A stretch of 10,934 nt of DNA from Candidatus Magasanikbacteria bacterium GW2011_GWC2_45_8 (lineage in GTDB: Bacteria > Patescibacteriota > Patescibacteriia > Magasanikbacterales > UBA10146), in assembly GCA_001001925.1 (NCBI GenBank), contig LCLH01000033.1:1-10934 (forward strand), in the 5' to 3' direction. Positions 4,742 to 10,934 of this stretch are shown piece by piece (positions within the stretch are counted from its first letter, which is position 1; each line of letters begins with the position of its first letter). Below the pieces are notes generated by a model. It made no database searches, was not told where the DNA came from, and was given only the letters and a program-made list of their open reading frames with translations. The position numbers were made by a program, and so were the translations under genes.

Positions 4742-7700
4742 ATGATTGCCCTGACACAATTTAAGACACGAGGATACCAGGTGACAGAAAATAGACGCGC
4801 GATTCTCGAGAGGGCGCTCTGGCAGTATGCGGAAAATGGGAAATATAGCAATGACCTGGTGGAACACTTGCTTGCCTCGCCCCACGCCGGTCTTGTGCTG
4901 AAATATTCAGAAAAGTTTTCAGAAAAAATTGCAGAGAAAGTCATTCGTTCAGGGGGTTGGGACATTACTGAAATTTTGGAGTTTCTTTTAAAAAATAATA
5001 TTCCTCCTCCTGACGAATTTGATAGATATGCGGATTGCTTTGTCAGAAACAACTATGTACATGGTATTACAAGCGGGAACGGAAAATACACGCCCCATGA
5101 TTTAAAAACATCGGTAAAATTACCGTATCAAAGTGTCATAAAAGAACGGAAAATCATCGATATAACACCGGATGGAGTCCAGAGAGATGCTCAAATTGAA
5201 TCGATTATCCAGCGCGGGTATGTAAGTTTTTTGTTGAACGAAAATGTTTTTTCGGTGCCTCTTACTGAGTATGTGTCGAGACACTATGAATCATTTCATC
5301 AGATGATTACTGTGAATAATCAGGAACATTTGGTTCTTTCGAGTCTCCGCGATCCTGATAAGCACGCATACATCCATAAGCTTATCGAGAGAGGCGAGGA
5401 ATATAAAGTCGTCCGGATTCTGAATCTTTTACCCGAAGACTTCACTCTCGGCAAGGAAATCTTTGACAGCCTTAAAAAGAAGAATTTCGCTCTCAATTTA
5501 GGAGAACGCCTCGAATGTTTCAGGGGTTTGGATGACAGTGATGCGCTTACGTACATTGAAAATAACCAAATACAATTATTCCTCGATCAGTTTGCCTCAT
5601 TCTCACTCACGGAGGAGTTCTTGCAGCGCACGGATATCCACGACCTGTGCCTCGAAGAGTTTAATTCGATGATACTCTCACGGAGCACCCATGGCCTCAA
5701 TAAGGCCAAAAAACTCGTCGAAGATATACCTATCCCTCAGGAGAAAATTGATGCGATACTGATGAAGGTCATTCGAAGTTGTTTAGGGGAGAAGCCTCAG
5801 TGGCATAGTCCTCATGAGCTCGTAGAAATATTTCCCCATTTGAGAAGTTTTCTTGGAACGGAGGAGTTTCAAAGTCTGGCAAAAACCGAGATCATGAACG
5901 CGGAACACCTTTTCGATTTCTGTAAAGTACTCGAAACGATTCCATTGCCCGATACCGTGCTAAAGGGCAGGGATATTCTCGAGAGAGTTATGAACGCTTT
6001 ACGAAAGAGCATACTCAAGGTGAATGAGAAAGATTCTTTCGATATTCTGTATCGCATATGCGATGAAATAGTACGAATAGCAAGATTTGTTCCTTTGCCC
6101 CTCGATCCTCAAAGAATACGCGCGGCAATTGAGGTGATAGAAAAATTACCCCAGAGTATAATGATACGACAAGAATACTCTCGGAGAATCTGTGTCTCCG
6201 AAGATCCGGAAAATGCGCTGAAAAAAATGCTTGACTTGCAAGTCGAATTCGAGAACAACAAAAGCATTGCTTCCAATGAGAAATTTCTTCTTTTGTATGT
6301 CTCACAGTTTTTTTCTGGAGGCACCCAAGAAGAGAAAGAAGCCTTTGCCGGCAGAATTATGAAGGATATTTCTCTTCTCTCAAAAAATCAGCCCATAAGT
6401 TCTGAAAACAAAGAATACTATGAAGGTCTCCTGAAGGAAGTTTACCCTCAAAGAAACTATAATACTTATGAATACCTAGATCAGTATGAGGATCGTTCTC
6501 AGGATCTTGCTGCGTATAAATTTGAGAGGAATGGGTACGATTTCCACCTTTCCGGCGTTCTCGGGTATCGGATTAAAGCAGACACAATTCCTGATGCGGT
6601 GCTGATCAAAGAGTTCTCGGATCGCATAGCATCTATAAAAAGCATTGCGACGGAGGAATCACTTTCCATGTACCTGAGCGACGAAGTTCCTGATTCACAG
6701 GCCAAGACGCTTGAAGGGAAGATACTTGATTATTTCAAGGCCAAGGGATATACGGTGGACACCATGAATGTACTGCTTGCGTATCAGCTTCTCGGTTCGT
6801 ATGATTCATTTGTCGCCAGCAGTATTGATCGAGTGAATCTCGAAGAAAATGAGGTTTCCAAGAATTATATTCTGCTCGATGAACTGGTGAATCAGTATGG
6901 GGACAACATGAAAGAGACGATAAAAGCTATTCAGGAGCGGGTAGCACAGAGCGAGGATCGAGCGCTTTTCTCCGAAACATTCCAAGAAAAATATGAGAAG
7001 AAATATGCTGATGCGCTTCTCACCATCACAAAGGACCTCGCTAAAATTCCGAGAGACAAACTCACCACGCCGCTCATACAAAAAAAGATCGCCAAGACGC
7101 TCACCAATGTATTTCAAGGACTGCCGGAAATTCAAAAGTCAGCAGGCGATTTTGCACTGCTCTTCAGCGTGAACGACTTCGATACCTTCGAAGATGTATG
7201 GCAAAAGCATATCGACCAGTTCTTTACTGTCGACGCGGGCGGTCGAATTGATACGGTAAAAGTAGAGAAACTCCAATCCTCAGTCTACATTCGCCTGCAA
7301 AACGAGATCGGCAAATACGAAGAGATCAAAGAAGTTGATACAGCGCGAAATCAGGAGAAGCTGTCAAAAGACAGGCTCATAAAGGGTTACTTTTCTAAGA
7401 ATAGGGAGAATGCCCATGCTCGGATGGTGGCCGATATCTGCCTGGCAGCTGATCCGAATATGCTCAAAAATAATAAATACTTCGAGTTCGTTCTCTTCGA
7501 TGAAGAAAGGGAGAGATGCGTCGGTACAACGATGCTTCTTGAAATGAATGAACCCGAGGAAGGGAAAAAGTATCTCCTCTATTGTCCGAATCCATCAGTC
7601 GGGTTAGTATCTGAAGTTTCAGCGAAACGATTCTATCAAATGCTTACCAAACAAGCAGTGCAATTTGCGAATGAGAACGGTTTCGATGCCTTACTTGTCG

Positions 7701-7873
7701 ATAAGCGGCATGGTCATTCGACAAATCGAGCTGGATTATTTCAGCAAAGCCTCGAGCAGTCTTGTTTGAAAGATCCGGCCGGAAAGGAACGCTCAATTTC
7801 ACTCAAAAACAGCCATACGCTCAGCGGTGGGTATACCTATCAAAAGAACTTGCAGCTTGTTTGGGAGCGGTAG
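4742..7873 (+). CDS. unrecognised 1043-aa helical protein with distinct C-terminal domain
   Basis: I do not recognise this protein. No signal peptide, membrane span, Walker motif or Zn cluster is visible. The first ~850 residues look almost wholly alpha-helical, like a helical-repeat scaffold, with a charged stretch near 720-800 (VAQSEDRALFSETF, EKYEKKYADALL). The last ~170 residues (from about 875) look alpha/beta: strands around FEFVLFDE, CVGTTMLLEM and KYLLYCPNPS, a helix RFYQMLTKQAVQFANENGF, then ALLVDKR and the motif GHSTNR (991-996). This order could fit a divergent GNAT-like acyltransferase fold, a weak inference. ATG 4742 is the first start in a frame open since 4586 that reads, between the REP palindromes and this ATG, FFGASYGQEV and FVEKLPES. 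The true N terminus may therefore have been lost to, or displaced by, the repeat. SD support is poor (GGAA, 6 nt upstream). It is AT-richer in look than the helicase and nrdD. Confidence 0.8.
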   Translation: MIALTQFKTRGYQVTENRRAILERALWQYAENGKYSNDLVEHLLASPHAGLVLKYSEKFSEKIAEKVIRSGGWDITEILEFLLKNNIPPPDEFDRYADCFVRNNYVHGITSGNGKYTPHDLKTSVKLPYQSVIKERKIIDITPDGVQRDAQIESIIQRGYVSFLLNENVFSVPLTEYVSRHYESFHQMITVNNQEHLVLSSLRDPDKHAYIHKLIERGEEYKVVRILNLLPEDFTLGKEIFDSLKKKNFALNLGERLECFRGLDDSDALTYIENNQIQLFLDQFASFSLTEEFLQRTDIHDLCLEEFNSMILSRSTHGLNKAKKLVEDIPIPQEKIDAILMKVIRSCLGEKPQWHSPHELVEIFPHLRSFLGTEEFQSLAKTEIMNAEHLFDFCKVLETIPLPDTVLKGRDILERVMNALRKSILKVNEKDSFDILYRICDEIVRIARFVPLPLDPQRIRAAIEVIEKLPQSIMIRQEYSRRICVSEDPENALKKMLDLQVEFENNKSIASNEKFLLLYVSQFFSGGTQEEKEAFAGRIMKDISLLSKNQPISSENKEYYEGLLKEVYPQRNYNTYEYLDQYEDRSQDLAAYKFERNGYDFHLSGVLGYRIKADTIPDAVLIKEFSDRIASIKSIATEESLSMYLSDEVPDSQAKTLEGKILDYFKAKGYTVDTMNVLLAYQLLGSYDSFVASSIDRVNLEENEVSKNYILLDELVNQYGDNMKETIKAIQERVAQSEDRALFSETFQEKYEKKYADALLTITKDLAKIPRDKLTTPLIQKKIAKTLTNVFQGLPEIQKSAGDFALLFSVNDFDTFEDVWQKHIDQFFTVDAGGRIDTVKVEKLQSSVYIRLQNEIGKYEEIKEVDTARNQEKLSKDRLIKGYFSKNRENAHARMVADICLAADPNMLKNNKYFEFVLFDEERERCVGTTMLLEMNEPEEGKKYLLYCPNPSVGLVSEVSAKRFYQMLTKQAVQFANENGFDALLVDKRHGHSTNRAGLFQQSLEQSCLKDPAGKERSISLKNSHTLSGGYTYQKNLQLVWER

Positions 7874-7914
7874 CGCACACGGTTTTAAGGGTCGTTTGCA
7901 AATTTCTTTACCGT

Positions 7915-7934
7915 AGTGTTTCAGAACACCATAT
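7915..7934 (+). repeat. 20-nt hairpin element, copy B
   Basis: This copy is identical to 3951-3970 over all 20 bases. It sits 41 nt after the stop of the 1043-aa gene and 117 nt before the 145-aa gene. The position of the -10 box in the other copies holds GATGAC here (7943-7948), a weaker match, so if this is a promoter it is a poor one or needs an activator. Confidence 0.85.
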
Positions 7935-7981
7935 GCTAAGGTGATGACCCAGAAGAGGGGCTTGAAAGTGCACTCTAGACA

Positions 7982-8042
7982 ATTTTTTTTGGGCATGAGA
8001 TAATTAGTCCACGGTAAGATGTATAACTAATTCTATAACTAA
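7982..8042 (+). promoter_or_regulatory. AT-rich region with nested repeats upstream of the 145-aa gene
   Basis: Three patterns lie here. There is a run of eight T (about 7983-7990). AATTAGT (8002-8008) and ACTAATT (8026-8032) form a perfect inverted repeat. TATAACTAA occurs twice (8022-8030 and 8034-8042) with a 3-nt gap. The TATAAC units could act as -10 boxes, though no matching -35 is clear. The T-run lacks a strong stem, so it is not called a terminator. Confidence 0.3.
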
Positions 8043-8051
8043 CTGAAAACT

Positions 8052-8489
8052 ATGAGTCTGGAACTACCACAACAACTCACAAAAGAGGAGCTCGCAGCAT
8101 GTCAAAGATTGGCTGAGAAGAAGAGTCTTGACGAATACTCATTACAGCTATTACAGGAGAGCTACCGAGGACGAAAGCAACAGGCTGACGCTCTAATGAG
8201 GCAGTTGCCGAGTCTTGACTTCAACAACCAAGAGAAGATTCTTGACTGGCTTTGTGCATTTGTAGTTCCATGTAACGTTGTAGAAGATCTGCAAGAAGTA
8301 ATTGGCATATTCACGAGTCACGGGTACGAGGCTGGCGTGAATGCAGGCGAAGCGTACAATGGCGAAGACAAGGACAATGTTGCTCGTTACATTGTCGGTC
8401 AAGCACTTTCTTCTATGAGAGATGAGGGTTTTGTGCCTCAAGTTATCGAAGGTTTCATGACGGACTGGAAAACGAAGTTTGCATCTTGA
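8052..8489 (+). CDS. unrecognised 145-aa helical protein
   Basis: I do not recognise this protein. It is soluble and appears all-helical, rich in Gln, Glu and Leu. Three helical stretches can be read: LTKEELAACQRLAEKKSL, then YSLQLLQESYRGRKQQADAL, then the more hydrophobic KILDWLCAFVVP. The C-terminal half contains VVEDLQEVIGIFTSHGYEAG, NVARYIVGQALSSM and a Trp-containing tail (FMTDWKTKFAS). It has no signal peptide, metal site or nucleotide-binding motif. ATG 8052 lacks an SD; no other start nearby is better. It is bracketed by repeat copies B and C, so it forms its own small transcription unit. Its base composition looks AT-richer than nrdD downstream, which may indicate accessory or acquired DNA. 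Confidence 0.65.
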   Translation: MSLELPQQLTKEELAACQRLAEKKSLDEYSLQLLQESYRGRKQQADALMRQLPSLDFNNQEKILDWLCAFVVPCNVVEDLQEVIGIFTSHGYEAGVNAGEAYNGEDKDNVARYIVGQALSSMRDEGFVPQVIEGFMTDWKTKFAS

Positions 8490-8497
8490 TCTATTCG

Positions 8498-8514
8498 CTG
8501 TTCACACAGTTTTT
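8498..8514 (+). terminator. weak terminator-like hairpin
   Basis: CTGT (8498-8501) pairs with ACAG (8506-8509) and is followed by TTTTT. The stem has only four base pairs, but it lies nine nt after the stop of the 145-aa gene, the right place for its terminator. Confidence 0.3.
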
Positions 8515-8547
8515 CGTAGAGATCAAGTCAGTCAATTCCCCGGATAG

Positions 8548-8567
8548 AGTGTTTCAGAACACCATAT
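8548..8567 (+). repeat. 20-nt hairpin element, copy C
   Basis: This is the third identical copy of the 20-nt element, 58 nt after the 145-aa gene stop. A degenerate relative, GTGTT-T-AACAC with the same arms but a 1-nt spacer, occurs at 8677-8687. Confidence 0.85.
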
Positions 8568-8581
8568 GCTGATGTTATAGT
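8553..8581 (+). promoter_or_regulatory. promoter embedded in repeat copy C
   Basis: TTCAGA (8553-8558) and TATAGT (8576-8581) are spaced 17 bp apart, with the same geometry as copy A. A transcript starting near 8588 would meet two T-tailed hairpins within 90 nt. Confidence 0.45.
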
Positions 8582-8624
8582 CTCGTCCGTGGAATGGCCA
8601 TTTTTGCGGTTAAAAGAGTGAAAT

Positions 8625-8645
8625 CTACCAGATATGGTGGTTTTT
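8625..8645 (+). terminator. terminator-like hairpin 1 upstream of nrdD
   Basis: CTACCA (8625-8630) pairs with TGGTGG (8635-8640) across GATA with one G-U pair, followed by TTTTT. Upstream AAA can extend the stem into the T-run. Confidence 0.55.
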
Positions 8646-8673
8646 GGTGTCGGAATGACACCTTTTTTGTTTT
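8646..8673 (+). terminator. terminator hairpin 2 upstream of nrdD
   Basis: GGTGTC (8646-8651) pairs perfectly with GACACC (8657-8662) across a 5-nt loop and is followed by TTTTTTGTTTT. ACACCT (8658-8663) can instead pair with AGGTGT (8675-8680), which would disrupt this stem. The segment can therefore take two exclusive folds, as attenuators do. Confidence 0.65.
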
Positions 8674-8697
8674 CAGGTGTTTAACACTATGCAGAGG

Positions 8698-8726
8698 AAA
8701 AGGGGCTTTCTTGGGAGCCGCTTTTT
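8698..8726 (+). terminator. terminator hairpin 3 upstream of nrdD
   Basis: AAAAG, G, GGCT (8698-8707) pairs with AGCC, G, CTTTT (8716-8725) with one G-G mismatch and an 8-nt loop, followed by a T-rich tail. It is the third T-tailed hairpin within 100 nt. Confidence 0.6.
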
Positions 8727-8737
8727 CTTCTCTCTTT

Positions 8738-8862
8738 GAGAACTCACCCGTTTGGCGAACTTCTGCGTTGCGGAGCCTCTGTTCCGACTCCAGCGTAGCT
8801 AGAGTACGCTTCCGTCGTCACTTTCTCCGCGCCTTGAATTTCATCCAAACGTGGGAGTTCTC
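8738..8862. repeat. ~125-nt imperfect palindrome
   Basis: The ends form an 18-nt inverted repeat with two mismatches (8738-8755 and 8845-8862, arms starting GAGAACTC and ending GAGTTCTC). Inside, GCGGAG (8770-8775) pairs with CTCCGC (8825-8830), and AGCGTA (8792-8797) with TACGCT (8805-8810) at the tip. It is GC-richer than its surroundings and unlike coding sequence. It could be a small non-autonomous mobile palindrome or a structured part of the nrdD leader. Confidence 0.6.
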
Positions 8863-8898
8863 CCTAACTATCTTAAATTAAAACAAAAAGACGCGCTT

Positions 8899-10934
8899 AT
8901 GCCCATATACAAAGTGCAGAAACGGAGCGGGGGGATCGTCGACTTCAATCTCTCGAAGATTGAACAGGCCATCGAGAAGGCAGCCGAAGCGGTGGAACAG
9001 AAGGATGTCATCGCGGCCCAGGTGCTCTCGGGAGACGTCTATGCCCAGCTGGAGGAGCAATTTGAGGATGGGATACCGAACGTCGAAGAAGTCCAGGATA
9101 TCGTCGAAAGTACGCTCATCCAGTATGGCTATGCTGATATCGCCAAGGCGTATATCTTGTACCGCGAGAAGCGCCGCGAGATGCGCGAGGGCAAAAATGT
9201 CGTCGTCCAAGTGGAGAAAGCGGTCAAAGAATATCTGGAAAAGCTCGACTGGAGGGTCAATGCCAATTCCAACCAGGGCTATTCTCTGGGAGGGATGATT
9301 TTGAACACGGCCGGCAGTGTCATCGCCAATTATTGGTTATCGCATATTTATCCCAAGAATGTCGGCGATGCCCATCGGAACGCCGATATCCATATCCATG
9401 ACTTGGATATGTTTTCCGGGTATTGCGCCGGATGGAGCTTGCGAGCTCTTCTGGAAGAGGGGTTCAACGGCGTTTCGAACAAGATAGAATCCGCACCGCC
9501 GAAACATCTGGTCTCCGCCGTGTCGCAGATGGTAAATTTTCTGGGTACATTGCAAAATGAATGGGCTGGCGCACAAGCGTTTTCCAGCTTCGATACGTAT
9601 ATGGCGCCGTTCGTGAAGAAGTATGAGATGGAGCAGTATGCCACGATCAAGAAGTATGGCATAAAGTTCGCCTCGAAGAAAGCCAAAGAAAAGTATGTAA
9701 AAGAGAAGACGTATGCATACGTCTATCAGAACATCCAGTCCTTCGTGTTCAACTTGAACATTCCTTCGCGCTGGGGGACGCAGACGCCGTTCACCAATAT
9801 CACGCTGGACTGGGACTGTCCGGAAGATATGAAGAAGAAGAGCCTGCTTCTCGGCGGCCAGCCGTTTGAATATACCTTCGGCGAACTGCAGCCTGAAATG
9901 GATATCGTCAATCGGGCCTTCATCGAAGTGATGTCGAAAGGCGATGCCAGGGGGCGGACCTTCACCTTCCCGATCCCGACCTATAATGTGACCAAGGATT
10001 TCGATTGGGAGGATCCGAAAAATCTGGCGCTTTTCGAGATGACTGCCAAGTATGGAACCCCGTATTTCCAGAACTTCATGAATTCCGATCTCAATCCGAG
10101 CGATGTGCGTTCTATGTGCTGTCGGCTCCAGCTCGATCTGAGAGAACTGCGCAAGCGCGGCGGGGGGCTCTTCGGTTCGGCGGAGATGACCGGCTCCATC
10201 GGCGTGGTGACCATCAATGCGGCGCGCATCGGGTATCTGGCAAAAGGCGACAAGGAAAAATTCTTCAAGCGCATCAAACACCTGATGGAACTCAGCAAGA
10301 CATCGCTCGAAATCAAGCGCAAAGAAGTCCAGAAGTGGATCGATCGCGGATTATTTCCTTACACCAAGCGTTACCTCGGGTATCTCAAGAATCATTTTTC
10401 CACCATCGGCATCAACGGCATCAATGAAGCCATCCGCAACTTTACAAATGACGAAGAGAATATCACGACGCCAGAGGGGCATCAATTCGCTCTGGAGATT
10501 CTTGATTTTATGCGCGAACGGATCAAGGACTTTCAGGAAGAAACGGGCAATTTTTATAATCTCGAGGCCACGCCGGCTGAAGGGACGACGTATCGCTTCG
10601 CCAAGGAAGATCAGAAGCGTTTCTCAGATATCTTGCAGGCCGGTACGGCGGAGGCGCCCTATTATACGAATTCTTCGCAGATACCGGTCGGCTACACGGA
10701 TGATGTATTCGAGGTGTTGGAACTGCAAGACAGCCTGCAGACCAGATATACCGGCGGGACGGTGCTCCATTGCTATATGAATGAAAAGGTCAGTTCCGGC
10801 CAAGCCTGCCGCAATCTGGTGCGGAGTATCCTTTCCAATTTCCGCTTGCCCTATATCACCATCACTCCGACCTTCTCGATCTGTCCGAAACACGGCTATC
10901 TCGAGGGAGAGTATGATTATTGCCCCAAGTGCGA
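8899..10934 (+). CDS. nrdD: anaerobic (class III) ribonucleoside-triphosphate reductase, 3' end cut off
   Basis: NrdD reduces ribonucleoside triphosphates to deoxyribonucleotides without oxygen, using a glycyl radical installed by the radical-SAM activase NrdG. The 678 codons seen are most of the protein. An N-terminal ATP-cone (about 1-95) starts MPIYKVQKRSGGIVDFNLSK and gives allosteric control by ATP/dATP. The barrel follows with HIHDLD (165-170), C176, NLNIPSRWGTQTPFTNI, FPIPTYNVT and MCCRL (406-410), where the adjacent cysteines C407/C408 mark the likely thiyl-radical region, then GGLFGSAEMTGSIGVVT. A metal-site signature begins near the end: C662-P-K-H665 and C675-P-K-C678. The glycyl-radical loop lies beyond the window edge, as would any nrdG. 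ATG 8899 has no clear SD, but the ATP-cone begins right there. The presence of nrdD implies an anaerobic or facultative lifestyle. Confidence 0.97.
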   Translation, partial: MPIYKVQKRSGGIVDFNLSKIEQAIEKAAEAVEQKDVIAAQVLSGDVYAQLEEQFEDGIPNVEEVQDIVESTLIQYGYADIAKAYILYREKRREMREGKNVVVQVEKAVKEYLEKLDWRVNANSNQGYSLGGMILNTAGSVIANYWLSHIYPKNVGDAHRNADIHIHDLDMFSGYCAGWSLRALLEEGFNGVSNKIESAPPKHLVSAVSQMVNFLGTLQNEWAGAQAFSSFDTYMAPFVKKYEMEQYATIKKYGIKFASKKAKEKYVKEKTYAYVYQNIQSFVFNLNIPSRWGTQTPFTNITLDWDCPEDMKKKSLLLGGQPFEYTFGELQPEMDIVNRAFIEVMSKGDARGRTFTFPIPTYNVTKDFDWEDPKNLALFEMTAKYGTPYFQNFMNSDLNPSDVRSMCCRLQLDLRELRKRGGGLFGSAEMTGSIGVVTINAARIGYLAKGDKEKFFKRIKHLMELSKTSLEIKRKEVQKWIDRGLFPYTKRYLGYLKNHFSTIGINGINEAIRNFTNDEENITTPEGHQFALEILDFMRERIKDFQEETGNFYNLEATPAEGTTYRFAKEDQKRFSDILQAGTAEAPYYTNSSQIPVGYTDDVFEVLELQDSLQTRYTGGTVLHCYMNEKVSSGQACRNLVRSILSNFRLPYITITPTFSICPKHGYLEGEYDYCPKC

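Larger units (their letters stand above)
8588..8673 (+). ncRNA. candidate short RNA or attenuated nrdD leader
   Basis: The segment between the copy-C promoter and the second terminator could be an ~85-nt transcript. It contains the palindrome AATGGCCATT (8593-8602) flanked by CCGT and GCGG, and two T-tailed hairpins. The 95-codon frame that starts at 8594 crosses all of these hairpins and is not believed. The segment matches no RNA family that I recognise. Confidence 0.3.

Noticed and set aside
7954..7990. Terminator at the eight-T run after repeat copy B
   Set aside because: The only stem before it (AGAG with CTCT plus a few interrupted pairs) is too weak to call.
3951..8567. The three 20-nt copies as a CRISPR array
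   Set aside because: The copies are kilobases or hundreds of bases apart with genes between them, not separated by uniform spacers, and no cas gene is present.
8594..8881. 95-codon + strand frame upstream of nrdD
   Set aside because: It starts right at the predicted transcript start, crosses three T-tailed hairpins and the 125-nt palindrome, and its residue pattern (Cys, Arg, Ser and Phe-rich, no domain) is typical of translated non-coding DNA.
9337..10281. 314-codon minus-strand frame
   Set aside because: It is antisense to conserved nrdD motifs (C176 region, MCCRL) and His/Ile/Arg-rich in a way that mirrors the sense codons.

Overview
The window reads like a chromosomal segment of an uncultured, probably anaerobic bacterium, most likely of the Candidate Phyla Radiation (Patescibacteria). 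This placement is inference. It rests on a PIF1-type helicase with a C-terminal helix-turn-helix tail, a very large orphan protein, REP-like GC-rich palindromes, mostly weak or absent Shine-Dalgarno sequences, and a class III ribonucleotide reductase. TGA is used as a stop. Every supported gene is on the + strand. No tRNA, rRNA, CRISPR array or transposase was recognised.

Layout. 1-387: possible tail of an upstream gene, a terminator hairpin and two promoter candidates. 388-1923: PIF1-like helicase. 1966-2308: a strong promoter with a perfect operator-like palindrome between its -35 and -10 boxes, followed by a T-box-type leader whose antiterminator and terminator are mutually exclusive. 2339-2635: the unrecognised 98-aa protein this leader controls, followed by the start of a second reading frame that runs into a terminator. 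2745-3916: a promoter, a compact three-way-junction leader, and a PAS domain fused to an ECF-like sigma factor. 4051-4602 and 4742-7873: two orphan proteins of 183 and 1043 aa separated by REP-like palindromes, possibly halves of one older gene. 8052-8489: an orphan 145-aa helical protein. 8490-8898: a structured intergenic region with three terminator-like hairpins and a ~125-nt imperfect palindrome. 8899 to the end: nrdD, cut by the window edge.

An identical 20-nt hairpin element occurs three times (3951, 7915, 8548). Each copy lies 34-58 nt after a stop codon. Two of the three have a good -10 box at a fixed distance, with the palindrome over the -35 position. This looks like a shared operator/promoter for the accessory transcription units and is the main unexplained signal here. 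The regulatory content is dense for 11 kb: a tRNA-sensing leader, an operator inside a promoter, a sensor sigma factor with a structured 5' leader, and the three-copy element. How these are wired together cannot be shown from sequence alone.
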